The notes: generated by a model from the letters alone, not told the origin. A stretch of DNA of 64,000 nt from Latrodectus hesperus (GCA_037975125.1 JAJQOW010000228.1:33501-97500), one strand, 5' to 3'; positions 12,821 to 23,634 are shown, counted from the stretch's first letter. Program-made: numbers and translations.

Positions 12821-13107
12821 CTTTATTTTTTGCATTTACATATTTTAAGATAAATATACATATATTTAGCTTACTCATTTAAAATTTTCTTTCATAAATT
12901 AAAAACAGCTTTTAATATTTTTTAACAACGAAGCAAATTAATATACCAAAATTCATTAAAAGATAAATTTGTGATTACAATTAGTAAATAATACCTTTTT
13001 TATGATTTTTGCAAAGGGATTCGGTCTTGGTCTTATTAAAAATATGGGATGAAAATCTTCATCACTGGAAGAGTTTTTCTTCTCCTTTTTGACCATCATA
13101 AAATCAA
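2336..13107 (-). CDS. Spliced host gene, five exons seen, basic nuclear-type protein (partial)
   Basis: Five exons on the minus strand, 13107-12995, 11618-11552, 5439-5377, 4850-4791 and 2374-2336, all have AG acceptors behind T-rich tracts and GTA(A/T) donors. Phases fit at every junction: 0/0 at the first and 1/2 at the other three, with no stop in the joined frame of about 114 codons. The most upstream exon holds two adjacent ATGs (13099 and 13096), so translation may start there as MMVKKEKKNSSSDED. The product has an acidic serine patch, then PRPNPFAKIIKKYSRPVKRND, a middle part with RHSKVRPFLSEKFW, and a very basic end with PPKKKKTQSAK and YKKRSRSRA. That suggests a nuclear, nucleic-acid or chromatin-associated protein. 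I do not recognise the family. The gene continues left of 2336 and probably out of the window. Introns contain SINEs and simple repeats. Extra phase-symmetric exons may be missing. Confidence 0.6.
2421..2479. repeat. Microsatellite (TACA)n-(TA)n
   Basis: Five TACA units run into an uninterrupted TA tract. It lies in the intron just upstream (minus strand) of the 39-bp exon. Confidence 0.95.
3362..3447. repeat. Two-copy tandem duplication, 43-bp unit
   Basis: The segments starting at 3362 and 3405 both begin attagtattaatataat and both end actacactggaaat. They differ at only two positions. This is a simple local duplication within an intron. Confidence 0.9.
3960..4420. repeat. Unclassified GC-richer segment, probably an old transposable element
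   Basis: Base composition is clearly less AT-rich than the flanks. The segment ends in cagcaacaacaa, a tail like those of the SINEs elsewhere here. Short open stretches exist on both strands (plus-strand 4159-4368), but no domain is recognisable and no second copy was found in the window. Interspersed repeat is an inference from composition and tail only. Confidence 0.35.
4459..4503. repeat. (TA)n microsatellite
   Basis: TA tract with one TT interruption, intronic. Confidence 0.95.
4791..4850 (-). CDS. Exon of the minus-strand gene (60 bp), lysine-rich
   Basis: The borders are ...tttctgtttag and gtaagtatt. Frames one and two contain stops. The third reads GNISDECEPPKKKKTQSAK and has exactly the phases needed on both sides. 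The KKKK cluster with following basic residues resembles a nuclear localisation signal. Confidence 0.65.
5053..5092. repeat. Perfect 16-bp inverted repeat
   Basis: Arms 5053-5068 and 5077-5092 are exact reverse complements around an 8-bp loop. The hairpin lies in the intron between exons 5439-5377 and 4850-4791. No known element boundary coincides with it. Confidence 0.9.
5377..5439 (-). CDS. Exon of the minus-strand gene (63 bp)
   Basis: The borders are ...cattttttatttcag and gtaaataag. Two frames have stops. The remaining one reads YLRHSKVRPFLSEKFWNTML with two bases in and one base out. The arrangement R-H-S-K ... F-W has the same spacing as the Arg/Trp landmarks of the CENP-C motif, but lacks its proline, so this is only a hint. 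Confidence 0.65.
5440..7029. other. Intronic AT-rich sequence, nothing recognised
   Basis: This belongs to the 6.1-kb intron between 11552 and 5439. No coding segment or repeat boundary is supported. Confidence 0.5.
7030..7190 (-). mobile_element. Old tRNA-derived SINE, family D, diverged
   Basis: It aligns with the two better copies at 28885-29057 and 51415-51582. Shared landmarks in the same order are a region of cacataaagacttattaga type, gggacctac, ttccgaaccat, ctgaac.aaaggc, and a terminal tttggctgccagttgggc. The box B part is deleted. Short open frames on both strands here (6996-7388 plus, 7043-7273 minus) are by-products of this SINE, not genes. Confidence 0.65.
7400..9380. other. Intronic AT-rich sequence, nothing recognised
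   Basis: No repeat family or exon with matching splice sites was found. A possible mini-exon near 8345-8380 has splice-like ends but the wrong phase. Confidence 0.45.
9390..10280. other. Compositionally distinct segment with a palindromic kappaB-like site
   Basis: The stretch includes CpG-containing patches (around 9417-9450 and 10190-10250) unusual for the region. It also has a short ATG frame (9655-9753) of unknown meaning, a gtaagt donor-like site at 10126, and an exact GGGAAATTCCC at 10196-10206 followed by tttataaacgcgcgcc. It could be a decayed LTR or another element promoter. No second copy was found here, so it stays unclassified. Confidence 0.3.
11552..11618 (-). CDS. Exon of the minus-strand gene (67 bp)
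   Basis: The acceptor ...cttaatctaatttag and the donor gtaagttatc bound a frame reading YSRPVKRNDIIDLNTMTIVE followed by DG and one base. It starts in phase 0, matching the phase-0 end of the upstream exon at 12995. Confidence 0.65.
12736..12818. repeat. (TA)n microsatellite, about 80 bp
   Basis: Uninterrupted TA tract in the first visible intron. Confidence 0.97.
12995..13107 (-). CDS. Most upstream coding exon seen (113 bp), probable start exon
   Basis: The acceptor ttttttttacttgattttatag precedes ttgattttATGATGG. The donor is gtattatt. The frame reads MMVKKEKKNSSSDEDFHPI, then IRPRPNPFAKIIKK, ending in phase 0. If the non-coding exon at about 27587-27782 splices to this acceptor, the first ATG is 13099. 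If another coding exon exists upstream, the two leading bases belong to a split codon. I favour the start at 13099 because no upstream coding exon was found. Confidence 0.6.
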
Positions 13108-13689
13108 CTATAAAATCAAGTAAAAAAAAATAATAATTAGCTAATAAATTTAATAACTGTATAAAACTATACAAATAGTAAATACCAAAATAATTGTACA
13201 TTATAAATCATTTTTAAACATTTCTTCTAGTTAAGCATTTCTTCCAGAAGCAATACACTACAACACACAAATTTTGCCAATGACCAGTCTAATATTTTCA
13301 CATTAATTAATTAAGATGCACACATATAAGAGTGTAGAAAGAATGTTATAAAAAATATATTTATACTGTTTGGAGTTTGTTAAATTTAATAATCATAAAA
13401 AAACAAAATTTACAAAATTCTTTTGAAATGTTTATAATTTATATAAATTTTATATACCACTCATTAATTAGAAAAATATTACTTAGTTGCAGCAAGATTA
13501 ATATAAAGTACACATGAACTATATATTATATGAAATTTAAATAGAAAAGAAATCTTAAAGGTGTAATGTTAAAGGTAGACTAGTAAAATTGTGTCATATT
13601 TTGAAAAGTAGAATTAATTGGATATGAAATTTTGTAAAATTTTTAAAACAGCCCAAACCATTTAATTTTTGGCAAGTACACACCATAAG

Positions 13690-14040
13690 CTACAGCCTTA
13701 AGATTCTCTAACACATACAGCCAGGCCATGGAGGTTTGGTTGGTAAGACCATCATTTTCATTACTATAATGCAGTAAATTTGAATCCTGGCTTAACCGAA
13801 GATCCAGCATGTTTATGGGGACATATTATATTATTTTTAAATGTCTTCTGAATGAAATGATAACTCTGGGGTGGCAGGTCAAGTATTAGAAGATCTGCAA
13901 CTTGATCCCTGCTTCAAAATTAACAAGACCTGGCAACTTGCATTAACTGTTGAAGCCCTGAAAAATTTTGAGGAAAGTAAGAACGATCTTTCTGTCGTTG
14001 ACACTATGACAAAAATGTGAAAGTAATTGCTGGCTGGCAA
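13690..14040 (+). mobile_element. SINE-like element, family E
   Basis: It shares with 36094-36393 a box-B-like tgaatcctggcttaaccgaag, a conserved aaatgataactctggggtggcag core, and a later cttgatccctgcttcaaaat segment. The A-box half is weak. It lies in the long intron upstream of exon 12995-13107. Element class (tRNA-derived SINE) is inferred from the better-preserved 36-kb copy. Confidence 0.7.
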
Positions 14041-14246
14041 TGATTCTTCAGTTATATCTTGTTAAACTGAGCATTCGATTGGTTTAGAATAATCCGCTTA
14101 TTTGAATAAATGCATTGTATTGGAGATGGGGAATACAAAGGAGGAGTTTCATGGTTACCTTTTACCCTACAGGAGTAAGTTTTGAGGGATTCTACACAGT
14201 GGATAGAATCTTTTTTTCTCACTTTTTGTTTCTCGATTCCCTTAGA

Positions 14247-14303
14247 AATTGAAGCACCCTGTGTAAATAAGGGTGCTTCAATTTTGTGTAAATAAGGGTG
14301 CTT
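14247..14303. repeat. 14-bp inverted repeat with partial tandem repeat of its loop and right arm
   Basis: Arms 14247-14260 and 14270-14283 are exact reverse complements. The sequence tgtgtaaataagggtgctt then occurs a second time immediately downstream. This compound pattern points to a local replication slip or template switch rather than an element. Confidence 0.85.
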
Positions 14304-14319
14304 TCTCCACATCATAAAT

Positions 14320-15240
14320 ATTATACTAAAGGTTTTACTTGATGCAGAAAGTTATTCATTATAACTTTCAATTAACAAATTTCAATGAAACTTAGTGTTT
14401 CCAAAAGGTAGCCATCTATCTATTCAACTGCAAAATTATAGTATCGAATGTATTTTCAATTAAGAATATTATAAGTATAAATATAATTTATTATAATTAT
14501 GTAAAGGACTTAGAAGTAAAATTGTCACAGGAGCAAAAATACTGAAAATTTACATCAGCTCATGAAAATGTTAAATGAGCTATTTCAGTAGCATAATACA
14601 GTATATTATTTTTCTGTGGCTTTGATTATTCATAATTATTTATCATAATATTAATCAAAAACTTAAAAACAATTTAATAATTTAACTGATACTGTTAAGT
14701 ATTTTAATAAATACAAATGATATAAAAATTTATAAAATGACATTCTAATATAATAATTTTATCTATAAAATAAAAATGTCATTTTATTTTTATTACAATC
14801 ATTTATGTTAATATTAGATTAAAAAGTTGCTTAGCTTTTTTAAAAAATATTGCACTGAAACATTAAGAAATATTTTTTTATATTTCATTAAAAAATATTG
14901 ACTAAAATACGATTTGTAGTGTGGAATTGTGTGCGTTGAAACGTATGTTTTGATGGATTGTAAGATATGGTAGCTGAAGTCTAGATATGTAAGCTCTAAG
15001 AGAATCTAAAATGATGAAACACAAGTGAAATACTTTCTCTTTTTATAAAATGACTCTTTTCATAAAATTTTGAGTAAATGCTAGTATTTGGCTTTTACCT
15101 GAAATTATTATTTGTATTAGTACACTGAAAAACGATAATTGTACGGCCGGAACTTCCGTACAAGAAGAAATCTTTGTGGGATCCAAATTTTGAAAACGTT
15201 AAATGTGTGCCCCAACACAAAAAAGGTTGAGAATCACTAT
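14320..15240. other. AT-rich sequence, nothing recognised
   Basis: No exon or repeat boundary supported. Confidence 0.45.
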
Positions 15241-15273
15241 TGTGTACGTATATATATATAAATTATTAATCAA

Positions 15274-15553
15274 GTTGCAACCAAATTGTCTAGTGGTCAG
15301 CGTGCCTGACTACGGTTTAGGAGGATCACGGTTTGGGCATGGACGTACTTTTCCTCTTTATCTATCCTGTCTTTGTCCCTTCCTTGTATGAATGAGGTGT
15401 GAATGGTTGCGTATACCCTATAAACGGCATGGGCATGTGTGTACTGGTGAAGTGTGTACTGAAGAAGTCGGACTCCACACCAAATAGGGTTCAGATGGAA
15501 AAGTGGAGCAGTGCACCTCATATTGCAAGCCTAGCTGGCACACAACAACAAAA
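15274..15553 (+). mobile_element. tRNA-derived SINE, family A
   Basis: The head matches the A-box region (tgtctagtggtcagcgtgcctgac) and a decayed B box. The body then carries the TATCCTGTCTTTGTCC and ccctataaacgg landmarks and the gaagtcggactccaca tail region, ending caacaacaaaaa. It shares with the 40-kb copy an inserted actggtgaagtgtg segment that other copies lack, so the two are close relatives. Confidence 0.85.
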
Positions 15554-15581
15554 ACATCAGACAAAGGAACTGATGGAAGAG
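15554..15581 (-). mobile_element. 28-bp non-LTR RNase H fragment carried with a SINE
   Basis: The segment acatcagacaaaggaactg...gaagag nearly equals 40483-40511. There it is genuine RNase H-domain sequence flanking a SINE insertion. Here it has no other retrotransposon sequence beside it. Confidence 0.7.
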
Positions 15582-15675
15582 TTCGGGCATGGATGTATTT
15601 CCTCTCTCCGTCTATCCTGTCTTAGTCCTTTTGTGTACTGGGGAAGTCGGACTCCACATAGCTGGCTTGGTTAGG
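15582..15675 (+). mobile_element. SINE A fragment, internally deleted
   Basis: It begins at ttcgggcatggatgtattt of the SINE head, jumps to ttttgtgtactggggaagtcgg and ends in ctccacatagctggcttgg. Confidence 0.8.
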
Positions 15676-15884
15676 AAAACAGATATGTGCACTGTTGGCC
15701 TTGACCCTGATATTACAATTTTATAGTCGAGATATTTTTTAAGTATCCATTAATTTTCAACTTTCAAGAAAATTGATTTAAATAATTTAATATTTCCATA
15801 ACAATGTCTTAAAAAATATTTTAATATATTTTTTCTAGCTTGTTAACCAATTGAAACAATTAAACCAGTGCCTGTTTTATGTAC

Positions 15885-16015
15885 ATTTTTATTCCCTATC
15901 AATTGTGCATGTGAAAGACTAAAAATTGTTGATCATTAAGTGTTGAACATAAGCTATAACTTATCTTAACAAATTTTCAAAAATTCTACAATATTACAAA
16001 CTTTAGCTATTTGTT
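15885..16015 (+). repeat. Unclassified repeat, block b, copy 1
   Basis: It resembles 30700-30850 (attg...gaaagactaaaaattg, caaattttcaaaaattctaca, tttagctatttgttg). In the 30-kb copy this block follows block a; here it precedes block a. Confidence 0.55.
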
Positions 16016-16477
16016 GCTAAAAAATAATTGGGTAAGACTTTACACCCCTAATTTAGCATCATCTCGCCAGATTTTTCACAATATCTTTTTAAACATTAAA
16101 TTTACCACAGATTAAACTGAAAATTTTATTTTTTTTTTTTTTCATTTCAGAAAAATTCAAGGGAAAAAGTTTTTATCATTCAGACTACTGATGTAAACCA
16201 AAATTATTTTTATTGTAAAAAATTTAAATCAAACATATATTGATAATTTATATTTTATTTTTTGCCATAAAACCAATTTTTCTGATTCTAAAATTAGGTT
16301 TTATTTTTATTATCGGACAATGGATAATATAATTTTACGAAGTCTCAATAAAAACTGAAACTGATCTTTCTAAATGATTTCTTGATAACTTATGTAAAAT
16401 CAGACGTTTCTGTTATTAGCACATTTAAATTTTTACAAGTTTCCCCCATAATATTTCAGTTGTATGATATTTTCTTT

Positions 16478-16985
16478 TATTGCGAATAATTTATTACATT
16501 ATTATAGTCAAAATAAGATCAAATTTTCACATTTTATCATAGAAGGAAATAAAAAACAAAAAACTGTGAAATAAAATAATTTAATCTCTTATGAGAAATT
16601 AAAAACAGCACAGCACGTCAAATAATATTTCAAAACACCGAAATTTCCACAAAAAATTAAGTTTTGAATAATTATAACATTCAGAAGGGTCCAGTAGAAA
16701 TAATATTCATTGGACCTTATTTTTTTAATATTAAAAAAGAATTAGTTTGTTTTACTCATTGTTATCACACACTTTTTTTTTCGTATATAACTTAGACAAC
16801 CTGTATAACAATTAGGACACTGAATCTTGGCTTATTCACAAAATTAAACAAGTGTCTTTCATGAGCTTACTCTTCTGTAATCTCCACAAGTTAATCGATC
16901 CAAAAATTACCATATAACATTAACACAAATAATTTGGTAATAACTATATACTAAAATGAAAACCTTTATACTAAAATGAAGGGCT
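16478..16985 (+). repeat. Unclassified repeat, block a, copy 1
   Basis: It shares long stretches with 29615-30130 and 32330-32600, including aaattaccatataacattaa, the ggtgtctttcatgagctta-type segment and gcacgtcaaat...ttcaaaacac. No coding capacity is seen and no termini could be fixed. It may be part of a non-autonomous element. Confidence 0.75.
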
Positions 16986-16999
16986 GTGTTACAATTTTA

Positions 17000-18500
17000 T
17001 GTGTTAACATCATGGTCAATATAGAGAGTATTTTGACTTCCAATGTAAAGCAATTAACTAATCATTGAAATGAACAATAAAGACTAATTGCAGTCACTAC
17101 TGCAAGAATTGCAAGATTCTGCCTTCAATTGCAAGATTATCAGCTATAAGACTAAATAGCACTTCATTCTTTTAGTTTCATACAAATTTCGTAACATTTT
17201 TTTCAATTTGAAAATGTAATATGAAACAAACTATTCATATAATGTCATCACAAAATGCTAACAATTATTTTTCTTCATTTCTTTCCCCACAAAACATAAA
17301 TATATATATATTCATTCAAAATATACTTTCATTTTATTGCAGATTATAGTTTAAGAAACTGCATGTAAATAAAGATAGTGTAAAGAATCTCTGCTTTTAT
17401 GGGGTGTGTTTGTTTAAAGGCAATAAATAATTAGTTTAAAAATGAATCTCTATTTAATATGCCACAATATTTACTTTAATAAGAAAGAGAAATAATAGAT
17501 TTCTTCGTTTCAAAATAAATTATAAATTCAAATTAATAACTAATATATATTTTTTAAAAAAATATAATTTTTGTGGATTTCCTAACTTTTAAAATAGTAA
17601 TTTGAGTTTTTTTTTTAATATATCAATAGTTAATCATTAATTTTTTATAAACATTGTTGTTAAGAAATTATTTTTGTATATAGGAAAATCTTACAATACA
17701 ATATATACAATTTTGTGTGGTGTTTGTAGAATTTCATGTTTAAATTGAAGCTTCAATCTGAAATTTTTTTTTCTTTCAAATTCTTAGTCTTTTTATTTAA
17801 GTATAAATTATGCACACAAAAATGTGTTACTTATGTATTAGCATTGATTTTCACATCGACCAAGATTATCTTTCCCCATCTTAAAAGTAAAGCTTCACAC
17901 GAAGCAAGATGGCGTATAGTAAATAAAATTTGGCTACAAATTAAATTCCCAAATAAGAATTCATTATGAAATGTGGACACCTTCTGAGTAAAATGTGGCA
18001 ACTTTAAAAATGTTAGCCAAAAAAGGGATCTATTATTAAATCTAGTAAAGCTGTTATTTTCTTACAGCAAACCTGAAAGAAATCTCAAGCATTCATTGGA
18101 CGAAAAGAACGAGTTGCTCAAATTTTAAGCTGTGACATTACGTAATGTTAAGTTTATGGGAGTTGCTCAAACTGAAATCTGGGCAACTCTAATGTAATAG
18201 GGGCTTTTAAGGTAGACAACAGTATTTTTGACAAAAGTTTTCATAAATGAATTTTAACCGAGTATTAAAATTGCTTAGTTAAATACAGTTCGGATTTGAA
18301 GGAAATTTTCATGAATTTTATCGAAATAAGTATTAATTTATTTAAAAATTTTAAGTATTTAACAATGATTTCTAAGAACTTTGAGATTTTCTTAAAAGTA
18401 TACTAAGATACTTTTTACACAATCGTTTCAATTGAATTAGTATTTTTGCAAATCTTATGCATAAAATATATTTGTTAAATTATTAAAACATTTCAGTACA
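17000..18500. other. AT-rich sequence, nothing recognised
   Basis: The open stretch 17736-17969 on the plus strand is low-complexity and has no recognisable domain. No splice-bounded coding segment is supported. Confidence 0.4.
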
Positions 18501-18528
18501 ATTTATAGACAATTTATATCATAAATTC

Positions 18529-18816
18529 ACCCACCAACTTGTCTAGTGGTCAGTGTGCCTGACTGCAGATAAGGAGGTCCTGGGTTCGAATCCCAGTCCG
18601 GGCATGGATGTACTTTCTTTCTTTATCTATCCTGTCTTTGTCCTTTCCTTGCATGAATGAGGTGTGAATGGTTACCTACCCTATAAACGGGTCCCTATGG
18701 CATGTATGTACTGAAAAGGTCGGACTCCACATCAAAATATGGTTCAGTTGAAAAAGTGGAGCAGCGCACCCCATATTGCCAGCCTGGCTGGCACACAACA
18801 ATGAATGAATGAATGA
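18529..18816 (+). mobile_element. SINE A with 13-bp target-site duplications
   Basis: A complete head (B box gggttcgaatcc), body and tail end in (AATG)n. The 13-bp duplication atatcataaattc occurs at 18516-18528 and 18817-18829. This proves an insertion by target-primed reverse transcription and gives a clean pair of element borders for the family (288 bp). Confidence 0.95.
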
Positions 18817-19818
18817 ATATCATAAATTCCAACAATTTGAAGCCGTTGTAAAGCTTTTCTTTAAATATCTATAACGTGTCTTAAATACCTATAATGAGAG
18901 AGCTTCTTCGTAAACAGAGACTGTGTTTTATGCATCATAAGGCAGTAACTAGAAAACTTTTAGTACCTACGCTGACAAATTAGATTCAATCATCCCTTTT
19001 ATACAGTAGTTGTTAGACAAAACCAAAAATCCACTCCGAAGAATGCTGTTGTTCCAATAACCATAGTTAACTCTTAAGGCCATTGTGAAATGGACGGTTT
19101 ACAGTAAACATTTGCACTATATACATTTTATAAGAACATTGAGTTATCTTTCCAATACATTTGTAACATTATTTCTCTATATAGATATATAATTTTATTA
19201 TTTCTGTATGTGGATAATGTGTTCTGTATTTTTAATGTTATTTCGCTATATATAACCTTTGATATTATATGATTATTTTAAGCATGTACATGTCTTTCAA
19301 GATGAGTGCCTGAGAGTTTTCCAAGTTTCCTTCATTGCATAGACATTTGCAGTCTATTTATTAAAAACATCACTTTAAACATATGCATATTAAAGAAGCT
19401 TTTCTTCAATTAAATTTCAAATGAGTACGTATTGCATTAATTTGAAAGACATCAATAAGTAAAAAACTATGGAATTTTAAAACCTATATATGTTCCATAT
19501 GTTCCTTAACAATCATAAAAAGTAATAACTGCTTTTATTAAGTGAAGTATGGAAAGTAAAAATGTTAGATCTGTTTGTTAATTTAATTTATTTAAAATTA
19601 TATCAAAAGATACTTATTGATCAAACAATTAAAATTAAAAAATTTATTAGTTGATAAAATTCTTCATTTATAACAAAATTTTTTTTATATGCAAATAATT
19701 TTAAAAATTGTAAATTTACTTATTGCGTCAATAATAAAAATTGCTTCTGAATTACTTAAATGTAGTAATGCGTTAATCTATTTTACTGAAGCAATTTTCA
19801 ATTTTAAAATAAATTTAA

Positions 19819-19886
19819 ATTTAAAATAAAAGCAATTAAAAAGTATTTTTATTTAAAAATACTTTTTAATTGCTTTTATTTTAAAT
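19819..19886. repeat. Perfect 32-bp inverted repeat, 4-bp loop
   Basis: Arms 19819-19850 and 19855-19886 are exact reverse complements around attt. The AT-rich hairpin lacks TIR or TSD hallmarks of a known MITE. Confidence 0.95.
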
Positions 19887-19899
19887 TCACATTTTATTA

Positions 19900-21170
19900 A
19901 CACCACATAGCTCTCTTATTTTTACTTCCCCATGTTGAGTAATTTCAACTAGTAAAAATATTCAAGATAAATTTTACATACAAATGAGTTATATAGAACA
20001 GTAAAATCACACATGTATATGAAGTTAAAGTAATATAACTTATCAGAAAGGCAAATTCCTATATTCGAATAGTTTCTTGAAGGTACTAAATATTCTAGTT
20101 TACGTGTACAAATCTTTATTTTTAAGCAAAATATTGTTTTATATTTATGTTCTGAAATGTGTGTAAATTTAAAACATATGACATCTGTATACATTTAATT
20201 TTCCTTTTATTACCCAGATGATTTAAATGAAAACTAAAATTCGATTATAAGGTTAGATATTGAATAGGAAATCTATATGAAACAGAGTAAAATATAATTA
20301 ATTATTAAATGTAAGTTAGTTTAGTGTACTGGTTAAATTATCGTTACTATGATTTTACTGTGATTTATGATCGTTACTGTGATTTTACTATGATAAATTG
20401 TGGGTTCGGTACTGATGTTACCATAAACAATGATGGATGGTGCCCTTGGATATTGATTACTCGTAGGGTTATATTTATAATATTTATAAGTTGACAAGAT
20501 AGTAAATTAAGAAATTTTGATCAAATTTCAACTTTTTAATAATATTATGCCTCTAATTAGAGAAATGCTTTTTCTAAGATGATCTATTTTAAGATTTATT
20601 AGAGCATAAGTGATATACTTAAAAGCATAAAAGAAAAATTAGTTATAATTTGTAAGAACTTATAATCGAAATTATAATAAGGAATAATTTAAATTCATCT
20701 TGTGAGAAACTGGATCATGTTTGGTTTAAAAAAATTCAAATTTAGGTATATTTTATATATGGGTATATTTAACGTTGATTAAGTAATAAAGAATTTATTA
20801 ATATGCAATTAAGATCTTTGGGAGACAAATTAAACAAATACACATTGCTTAAGAATTTTTAACTGAGAAAAATCAATTGACATTAAAAAAATTATAAATC
20901 CAATTTAATCCATTCCAATTTTTTAAAAAAATAAGTAAATAAAAATCAGTCTAGATTTAAACGTTGAACTTCCGTATAATAATTTAGGAAATTCCTAAAA
21001 AATTTAATTAAAAATATAACAAAAATCATTAAAATCTCTTTCAGTAAGTGATTTTCCATGCTCAGTCACTAAAATTCACCCTACACCTCATTTCCTCAAT
21101 AAACCAGTTTGTCACCCCAGGAAAGCATCCTTTCCCTCCATAGAATTTTCAAGAAGGCCTAAGTGAATGG
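19900..21170. other. AT-rich sequence, nothing firm
   Basis: A minus-strand open stretch at 19949-20194 has no recognisable content. A weak tRNA-like head with gggttcgg near 20310-20460 might be an eroded SINE. Confidence 0.4.
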
Positions 21171-22467
21171 ATAAAGGATTGTTTCTATTAGAAACCACTC
21201 TTTCCATTTAAAATATCTTTTGCACACATATCACTTTCCCCTGACACTCCTCAGTTGACAACCACATGGCCTGAGGCTGATGCAGGGGCTTACCTTTCTA
21301 GCAATTCATGAGGGTATTGAGTTCAAGATCTAGACCTTGCTTCTTTTAAGAAATGCTCAAAGATAAAACAGAATATAGTGTTGTCACCCCCCTCTCCCCA
21401 CAAACATGCACACAAACTTGTGAAAGGAACCTGACATGAGAAAAAGATTACAAGGAATGTAAAAAAAGCAATCAAATGCAAGAAGTCCTGTTTATCCCCA
21501 GGGCAGCAGAGGGTGGCATCCTGCAGGTGGACTATAATTCACATTTGCTTCTTAAACTCTGCCTCTTTGTCAGATCCCAGATGCCACAGGAAGGGGATTC
21601 TTCACTCCCCCAATTTGGCAATTTGAGTCATTAGGACAGGGACAACAAAATCAGAAATATTGGGAGCTCAACAAAACAAGCTTCTATAAGACTTAGTTTC
21701 TAACTCACAATATTATTTTAGAAATGCGCTTATTAGAGCCAACTTGGGGATGACTACTATCACCCTCTGTATAAAATTTTTGGCCTTCAATTTTTATAAT
21801 AAAGTAGGCAAAATAAATAACTCTTAAGTAATGGTATTTGAACCATGCAACCCCTACGAACAAAAAAATTTCCATAGACTGTGGGCAGTTCTTGGATTCA
21901 AAAACAATTACCAGTATCTGAACAATTTAATTTAACAACTTTTGACCAAAAATTAACTTAAACTTAAGATATAAGCTAAAATCTTGTCCTTCTTAACTTA
22001 AGATATAAGATAAAATCTTGTAGCTTATAAATAAAAATAATTATAATATTAAGTAAATACATTATATGGTTATAATTGCCTTAATGAATTGCTTATATCT
22101 TAAGTATCTAATTAATTTGGCCTTAACTTGAATACCCATATTGTTTATTTTCCAGATATTGCTATGTATCAATAACTTGTGCACCTTATTTTCCTTGTAT
22201 ATATTACAGTGTGATTATTATTAATATAAATGGAGAATGTAAATTTATATAGTTATATTAGAAACATTGTACCTAATGGATACCCCAAGTTAATTTTTTT
22301 GCCTTGCTATTTATTTATGTAGTTTACTATCGACTAAAAAAATTTGATTAAACCATAAATAATGTTATAATCTCTACTAAAATCTGTAATTAATTTCAAG
22401 CAAATTTTTTAATTGTATAAATATTTTATATATAAGTTGCATACAGGTACGTATAATATAAAGTCAC

Positions 22468-22729
22468 TAGCCACCCACCGTGTATAGTAGTCAGTGTACT
22501 TGACTATAATAGGGATGTCCTGGGTTCGAGTCCCGGTTGGTGCATGGATGTACTTTCTCTCCTGTCTTTGTCCTTTTTTGTATGAGTTGTGAATGATTGC
22601 CTAACCTAAAATGGGAGCTTATGGTTATGTGTACTGAGGAAGTATGACAAATTACTATTCAGTTGAAAAATTGGAGCTGCGCACCCCATATTACCAGCCA
22701 GGTGAAACAAGTCAAAAGCAACAACAACA
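22468..22729 (+). mobile_element. Old SINE A inside repeat copy A
   Basis: Head box B is ggttcgagtcccgg; the tail ends caacaacaa. The 10-bp duplication ataaagtcac lies at 22458-22467 and 22730-22739. The same insertion is present at 47472-47734, so it predates the duplication. Confidence 0.9.
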
Positions 22730-23557
22730 ATAAAGTCACCGTTGCAAAAACTTTTGAGAATACTTAAACTGTAGTCGACTTGTGATTCAAAACCCTTATT
22801 ATCCATTCTGTTAATATGTGTTTATGTAAAACTTAAATGTCTACCAATAACTACAAAAAGAGGCCTTTGTTGTGGCACCTCGCTCATCCATTAGGTCAAT
22901 GATTCATAGTTGTACAATACATGTGATAATTGTGTTCAATTAATTCTAAGGATAAGAGATTTCCGACTTTCATACTAATATCAAACATAAAGTTAGGTGA
23001 AATATGTAGCTTTCTCGTAACTTTATCAAAATCAAATGTGTTCAAATATTTTTTATTCATACTATTTCCCATTTTTTTGTTCAAATTTTTTTATTTAATA
23101 ATCTATAATAGAAACAAAAAGAGTTCTAAATGTGTCATATTTTAATCATAATTTTAAAATGATTGAATCATTATTACATGAACAATGCACGATTTACATC
23201 CAGAAAACACTTTTTGTGTCTGGCTTTGAAAACTAGAACATATTTCGGAAATATATGCTTATGAAATACATAGACTTGAGTCTTTTTTAAGTAAAGAAAA
23301 TAGTCACCAAAATATTAATTTCTAAAGAAATGTTATAATTTTCCAAATCATATACTTTGAAATAAATTTCAGAAATAAAGCAGATTTGAATAGATAAAAA
23401 TCAGAAATTTAATTTGAAAGTTTAAATCTGAAACAAGAATATAAAAATCAATTGCAAGAGGAAATGGCAACTCTTAAAATGTTATTAAATACTATGGTGT
23501 AAATCGATATTAATTTAAGTATCTTCGTGTGACTTTCATGGGCAAATCAAGAAGATT

Positions 23558-23560
<3 letters not shown>

Positions 23561-23630
<70 letters not shown>
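23561..23630. repeat. (TA)n microsatellite
   Basis: About 35 TA units in copy A. Copy B has only a short attcatatattgc at the matching place, so the tract expanded after duplication or collapsed in B. Confidence 0.95.

Positions 23631-23634
<4 letters not shown>

Noticed and set aside
18060..18130. Acceptor-like tttcttacag followed by a short open segment on the plus strand
   Set aside because: The frame closes after about 22 codons; no donor, poly-A signal or partner exon.
20310..20460. Possible eroded SINE with gggttcggtactg
   Set aside because: The A-box half and body match none of the families clearly.
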